Positions 61,401-64,000 of a stretch of DNA of 64,000 nucleotides are shown here, in pieces. The notes below the pieces were generated by a model. The model had not been told where the DNA came from. It ran no database searches and was given only the letters and a program-made list of their open reading frames with translations. The stretch is from JAJTFW01 sp964534995. Lineage in GTDB: Bacteria > Bacteroidota > Bacteroidia > AKYH767-A > OLB10. The position numbers were made by a program, and so were the translations under genes. The stretch is taken from contig CAZHSC010000001.1 of NCBI GenBank assembly GCA_964534995.1, positions 62,001 to 126,000 of the forward strand. The letters are read 5' to 3'. Position 1 is the stretch's first letter; every line of letters starts with the position of its first letter.

Positions 61401-64000
61401 GGTCGCCGTCACTGCCGCCATTACAGCTAACATCCGTTGACAGGAGTACGGCAACGGAGGGGCCGTTGGAACTGGGCACAGTAACATTCGCCTGCTCTGT
61501 GCAACCTTCGTTATCAGTAACTACTACTGTATAGGCTCCCGCTGCAAGTCCGTTCGCGTTGGCACCCATGCCACCGGATGGGATCCAGGTGTACTGGTAA
61601 TTTGGAGTGCCTCCGTTCACCACCACACCCGCGCTGCCGTTGGAAGATCCGCAAGTGGCGGAGGTGCTGCTGGTAGCCAGAACCAGGGGGGCAGGTTCAT
61701 TGACGGTTGCCTGGAAGGTAGCGGTGCATCCGAAGTCATCGGTGACGGTGACGGTATAGGTACCCGCGGAAATATTGTTGTTAAAGTTGCCTGTCACACC
61801 GTTTGACCAGATATACGTGAAGGGCGGGGTTCCGCCGGCAATATTCACACGAATCCTTCCGTCGGCGGCTCCCGCACAGGAAGCGTCCTGCAGATTATTC
61901 AGGCTTAATACCGGAGCAGGTTCATCAGCAATTGTTGCCTGCGTCGCGGAGGTGCATCCGTTGGCATCGGTTACCGTTACAGTATAACTTCCGGCAACTG
62001 CGGCGTTCAGCTGGTTGGTGACGGAGGCGCTTCCGGACCATTGCCAGGAATAAGGCGCAGTACCGCCGGTAACCTGTGCGGAGATACTGCCATCCGCCTG
62101 CCCGCAGTGGGCGTCAACAGGCGTCATGGTAAAGGAAAATGCAGCGGGTTGAGTGATATTTACCGATAGCGCTGCCGAACAGTTATTGTCATCCGTAACA
62201 GTAAGCGTATAAATTCCTGCCGCGAGGTTGCTGATCTGCGTTCCCGGGGCACCGTTGGACCAGGTATAGGTGTAGGGGAGCGTGCCTCCGTTTACGGAGA
62301 TGTCGATGCTGCCATCTGTACCGCCGGGACAGGTAACCATCACACTGTTATCCAGTGTAAGTATGGGTCCGTCGGCGCTGGGTACGCTGGCATTGCCAAT
62401 GGCAATACATCCGTTAGCGTCGGTTACCACAACAGAAAAGTTTCCGGAAGGAAGATTCGTAGCTACGGAGGCGTTACCTCCGTTGGGATTCCAGTTATAG
62501 GTATAAGGTCCTGTGCCTCCGTTCACCACTACGCTGGCGGTGCCATTGGTGCTTCCGCAGGTGGTTCCAGTGGATGACATATTCAGCACGAGGGGTGAAG
62601 GTGCCGTGATGACTACATTCGTTACAGAAGTACAGCCGTTTGCATCGGTGGCGGTCACGGTGTAGGTTCCGGCAGCAAGTCCGGATGCAGCATTGCCTGC
62701 CGTGCCGTTCGACCATACATAAGTGTAAACGGGGGTGCCCCCGGCAGCCTGTACGGTGGCGCTGCCGTCAGCTGTGCCATTGCAGGAAGCCGCAGCGGTA
62801 TTGACAGGAGAGACCTGTAATACAGGGGGGGCTCCTACGGTGGCGGATGTTGTGGCGGTGCATCCGTTGGCATCCGTTACCGTTACGGTGTAGGTGCCCG
62901 GCAGCAGGTTGTGGTCAGTAGCGTTGACAGACCCGCCGCTCCACAAATAACTGTACGGAGGTACACCTCCGTTAGCCTGGGCGGTGAGTGATCCGTCATT
63001 TTCGTTGCTGCAGGAAACAGGCGTATTGGCAGTGATGTTAATTACCAGCTGAACAGGCTCAGTAATAATCACAGCTGCAGAAGAAGTACATCCGGAACCG
63101 TCGGTAACCGTTACCGTATAATTCCCCGCAGTCAGGTTCTGCGCATTCACGGTATTTCCTCCGGCAGGGCTCCAGCTGTAGGAAAGGGGTGCTGTTCCTC
63201 CGGACACGCTTACTGTTGCGCTGCCGTCATTGCCGCCAAAACAGCTGACATCGCTGCTGGTGGTGATGCTGGCGGTTGGGCCTGAGCTGTTGGTGACGAT
63301 GGCATTGCCAATGGCGGTACATCCGCGGCTATCGGTAACCGTTACATTGTATCCTCCGGCCACCAGGTTGCTTGCTGTGGCGGAACTTCCTCCCGATGGC
63401 GACCACTGGTAGGTGTATCCGGGAGTGCCGCCAATCGCGTTTACAGTAGCGGACCCGTTGGCATTTCCGCAACTGGAAGGGGCAGATGAAAAACTCAGGA
63501 CTATGGCGGTGGGCTCTGTTATCGCAACAGTCATAAAGCCGGTGCAACCATGGTTATCCGTAACCGTTACCGTATAGGCTCCTGCGCTGAGTCCGCTGAT
63601 GGAGGCTCCTGCAGCCCCGTTCGACCATGAGTAGGAATAGGGAGCTGTACCACCTGTGGTGCTCACAGTAACAGCGCCATCCTGGCCACCGTTACAGGTA
63701 ACATTGGTCTTCGAGGAAATATTGGCGTTGATGAGGGCAGGCTCTGCAATGGTTGCGGTAACGGTAGTGGTACAACCGCTGCCATCCGTTACGGTAACGG
63801 TATAGTTACCGGCGGCAAGGTTGGTGGGGTTACTGCCCGTACCCGCTGGAGACCATGAATAAGTGTAACCGGGTGTACCTCCGTTCACGATTACCTGCGC
63901 CGCTCCGCTCATGTTGCCGTTACAGCTCAGGTCGGTGGTATTCATCACTGCGGAGAAGGAAGGCGGCGTAGCCACCACAAAAGCCGAGGTGGCCGTGCAC
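55459..64000 (-). CDS. Giant SprB-repeat adhesin with PKD domains and T9SS type B domain (5' end outside window)
   Basis: This is the C-terminal 2,846 or so residues of an enormous surface protein; the frame stays open through base 64000. I count about 32 SprB repeats, each 70-85 residues, of the form (S/T)C-x-G-x-x-(D/N)G, then NGGTAPYSYxW, then AGxYTVTVTDxxGCT. Two more degenerate beta-modules, two PKD domains (VYSWDFGDNSQAAGG; AHWDFGDGTANTYDWS) and a gliding-motility-associated T9SS type B domain follow (FYVPNGFTPNGDGDNESF, FFIYDRWGKLVFQS, CPEGTYVYLFKIF, ending GRVTLVR). In Flavobacterium, SprB is a mobile adhesin moved along the surface during gliding. The same function here is inferred from architecture. 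The gene converges with the omega-amidase gene. Confidence 0.93.
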   Translation of the reverse strand, partial: CTATSAFVVATPPSFSAVMNTTDLSCNGNMSGAAQVIVNGGTPGYTYSWSPAGTGSNPTNLAAGNYTVTVTDGSGCTTTVTATIAEPALINANISSKTNVTCNGGQDGAVTVSTTGGTAPYSYSWSNGAAGASISGLSAGAYTVTVTDNHGCTGFMTVAITEPTAIVLSFSSAPSSCGNANGSATVNAIGGTPGYTYQWSPSGGSSATASNLVAGGYNVTVTDSRGCTAIGNAIVTNSSGPTASITTSSDVSCFGGNDGSATVSVSGGTAPLSYSWSPAGGNTVNAQNLTAGNYTVTVTDGSGCTSSAAVIITEPVQLVINITANTPVSCSNENDGSLTAQANGGVPPYSYLWSGGSVNATDHNLLPGTYTVTVTDANGCTATTSATVGAPPVLQVSPVNTAAASCNGTADGSATVQAAGGTPVYTYVWSNGTAGNAASGLAAGTYTVTATDANGCTSVTNVVITAPSPLVLNMSSTGTTCGSTNGTASVVVNGGTGPYTYNWNPNGGNASVATNLPSGNFSVVVTDANGCIAIGNASVPSADGPILTLDNSVMVTCPGGTDGSIDISVNGGTLPYTYTWSNGAPGTQISNLAAGIYTLTVTDDNNCSAALSVNITQPAAFSFTMTPVDAHCGQADGSISAQVTGGTAPYSWQWSGSASVTNQLNAAVAGSYTVTVTDANGCTSATQATIADEPAPVLSLNNLQDASCAGAADGRIRVNIAGGTPPFTYIWSNGVTGNFNNNISAGTYTVTVTDDFGCTATFQATVNEPAPLVLATSSTSATCGSSNGSAGVVVNGGTPNYQYTWIPSGGMGANANGLAAGAYTVVVTDNEGCTEQANVTVPSSNGPSVAVLLSTDVSCNGGSDGDLTIAVNGGQAPYNYQWSSGGSGTTGSNLSTGNYTVTVTDANNCTSTVTAVINEPAALVLVGNTITAHCGQPDGSAEVIINGGIPGYSYSWSTGTSVNSTISAMPAGSYTVTVTDANGCTAQTVLSIADAAGPSLNIASLTDASCSGGADGSIGVSTLNGTAPFSYVWSNGTTAAVNPNLAAGTYTVTVTDNSGCTSDLQVTVNEPPAIQLAFSTTIATCGNSNGSAEVTPAGGSSPYSYLWSNGIVNGLASGLSAGIYTVTVTDAGGCSASGNTIINSAGGPALAAGPVTDVSCNGFANGTAAVIVVSGNGPFTFDWLPYGGTTATATGLAPGNYKVSVTDINGCSTALNFDITEPDPLVVNNLTTPAFCNGGNTGTADIDAQGGTAPYTFDWNPGGILPANRINLQAGNYDVTVTDNKGCTAITTAIVGEPAALNGTMNPVDASCYGGSDGSVSIIANGGTAPYTFLWSGGSSGSQLASLASGTYTVTISDNNGCTQVESIAVGEAPAINLQLSVTDATCGNANGSAQVNGNGGTGILSYQWSTGASGNAISNLSAGAYTVVATDANGCTQTGTSAVADMGGPVVGLLSMSDALCNGSSDGTAEVSISSGNGPFNYQWLPAGGNAAQATGLNAGAYSVNVTDVNGCVSSMNVNIGEPSALTLQLSSVQATCGNANGSATVSVSGGSGAYQYAWSNGDINATANAVPAGNYDVTVSDANGCTATASIAVTQPSSLSLQSSSTAASCFNGTDGDAAVSVNGGSAPYTYLWSNGEITAQINNVAAATYTVTVTDLNGCSFIDMVNVSQAPAINLQTITTDATCGGSNGSAQVNANGGTGVLTYLWSGGQTTATLNGLSSGSYTITATDANGCTATAVANVSNLGGPQATVLNQTNAGCSGGNDGSAEISVSSGNGPFSYQWQPTGGNGTLANALSAGNYTVVITDINGCVGNVNIIISEPDPLNILLNPVSSTCGNSNGSISATTNGGTGNYQYAWSNGSTGSASIAGLPAGNYSLVVTDANGCTATTGANVSNAGGPQLAVNNVTPASCYGFADGSASIAVNSGNGPFSYSWNPAGGSNANAAGLGAGNYTVTVTDINGCTGQQSIIILEPAALSLQLSSSPTQCNAANGSAQVQASGGVGNYSYQWNMGATGSLAGGLHSGTYTVTVSDGNGCSASSPVIVGGLPGPAISNVNTTDAHCYGEANGSAQVQFNNGAAPYILSWSNGSSGNSINGLSAGNYTVTVTDNFGCSDARAFAIQEPSPLVLNATALNMVSCYGGNNGNAEAVVSGGIAPYTYAWSNGATGAQVGGLTAGSYSVSITDLNGCTSLQSTIISEPPALVSTQAALTMVSCFGGTNGAAAFSVTGGTAPYQYNWSNGSATPAVNGLSAGSYMLTITDNNGCNTSSGVTITQPAALAFNTPVVTHVLCFNGNNGEISVSNYGGVAPYSYQWSNGGTNNSLNNLVAGSYTVTVSDANACTHSRVVLVSQPDAISIQSTVNPIPCFGMSTAAITVITSGGVAPYVYAWNTGSVSNSISSLPTGIYSVSITDAHNCTFDTVYTITQPTALQASVVFPDTICIGQAAQLSATVSGGTPSYSYQWSTSDTSSSISVNPAFTSNYGLTVTDANGCDRVISTIPVPVYPALSLSISASEDSICEGESTVLTAYAGGGNGGPYTYTWNANPLPGNTFTSTPDSSFLYMVSVSDACTVTEPQAQQYVVVHPLPLVNFTPLKAEGCNPVTVQFVSTTQTTSGSVYSWDFGDNSQAAGGSVSHTYTQDGSYDVYLHVIDKYGCENALTQNNVVTVYPLPVAFFNSDPQEVSILHPIVQFINGSTGAISAHWDFGDGTANTYDWSPEHIFGDTGRYKVELIAISNEGCVDTFYNEIIVKGETTFYVPNGFTPNGDGDNESFTGYGIGVERADFFIYDRWGKLVFQSNSLEKGWNGRYQNNGDECPEGTYVYLFKIFNGLPAPQEYSGRVTLVR
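56700..64000 (-). repeat. Internal SprB repeat array with two alternating repeat types
   Basis: By eye the repeats fall into two classes. Class A starts SCxGGxDGS and usually ends in ITEP-type linkers. Class B is shorter at the start (TCGxxNGS or HCGQxDGS) and usually ends in a linker containing GP or GGP. They alternate A-B-A-B over two long stretches, so the real duplicated unit is probably a pair of about 150 residues (roughly 450-480 bases). Confidence 0.7.

Noticed and set aside
56700..64000. CRISPR-like periodic DNA similarity
   Set aside because: The repeats are 70-85 codons long, in frame and divergent at DNA level; they are protein SprB repeats, not short identical repeats with spacers.

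Overview
The window looks like a chromosomal piece of a free-living member of the Bacteroidota, probably Chitinophagia, Saprospiria or a related lineage. Three things point there. First, seven intact genes encode secreted proteins with type IX secretion system (T9SS) C-terminal sorting domains: six of type A and one of the gliding-motility-associated type B. Second, many genes carry the phylum's promoter signature, TTTG or TTG about 19-21 bases upstream of TAnnTTTG. Third, family content is typical: SprB and PKD repeats, DUF1579, a sortilin-like propeller, a FHS sugar permease, and a HAE1 RND pump with its own TolC. Apart from two AT-rich stretches the DNA has ordinary, moderate GC. I saw no rRNA, tRNA, CRISPR array, transposase or phage gene.

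Layout. 1-2.5 kb: a minus-strand operon of two glycosyltransferases and the 5' part of uvrC. 2.6-7.1 kb: a ten-PKD secreted protein and a helical protein of unknown function. 7.1-12.2 kb: a small T9SS protein, a GNAT acetyltransferase coupled to a lipoprotein, rpiB, a secreted cyclophilin with a T9SS domain, and a tandem-thioredoxin protein. 12.3-16.1 kb: an AT-rich region with a chromate-transporter homologue (chrA) and a 2-kb non-coding stretch containing an array of about three and a half 243-bp tandem repeats with conserved hairpins. 16.1-28.9 kb: a VPS10/BNR propeller protein, a TlpA-like redoxin, a decayed T9SS gene end, an MFS drug exporter, a trimeric-fibre-like surface protein with a secreted metzincin protease, a DUF1579 protein, a dihaem cytochrome c with a YjbR protein, and a DEAD-family (DECD) RNA helicase with a long leader. 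29.2-34.0 kb: two large T9SS surface proteins. 34.0-35.8 kb: an AT-rich insert with two nuclease-fold genes (Mrr and a small PD-(D/E)XK protein) separated by a structured spacer. 35.8-39.6 kb: a GlcNAc-type operon (sugar permease and GH20 hexosaminidase). 39.9-47.8 kb: an OmpA-like lipoprotein, an MFP-RND-TolC efflux operon, a Tat-exported superoxide dismutase and a biotin carrier protein. 47.9-55.3 kb: a very large NtrY-like histidine kinase, a MarR regulator, a fructosamine-kinase-like protein, and a methionine aminotransferase/omega-amidase pair. 55.5 kb to the window end: the C-terminal 2,800-plus residues of a giant SprB-repeat adhesin.

Functionally the window is dominated by cell-surface and secreted proteins, plus envelope transport, redox and sugar scavenging. 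The T9SS machinery itself is not in the window. The least explained items are the 243-bp repeat array, the nuclease cassette region, the decayed T9SS fragment at 20.3-20.5 kb and the 492-residue helical protein at 5.6-7.1 kb.
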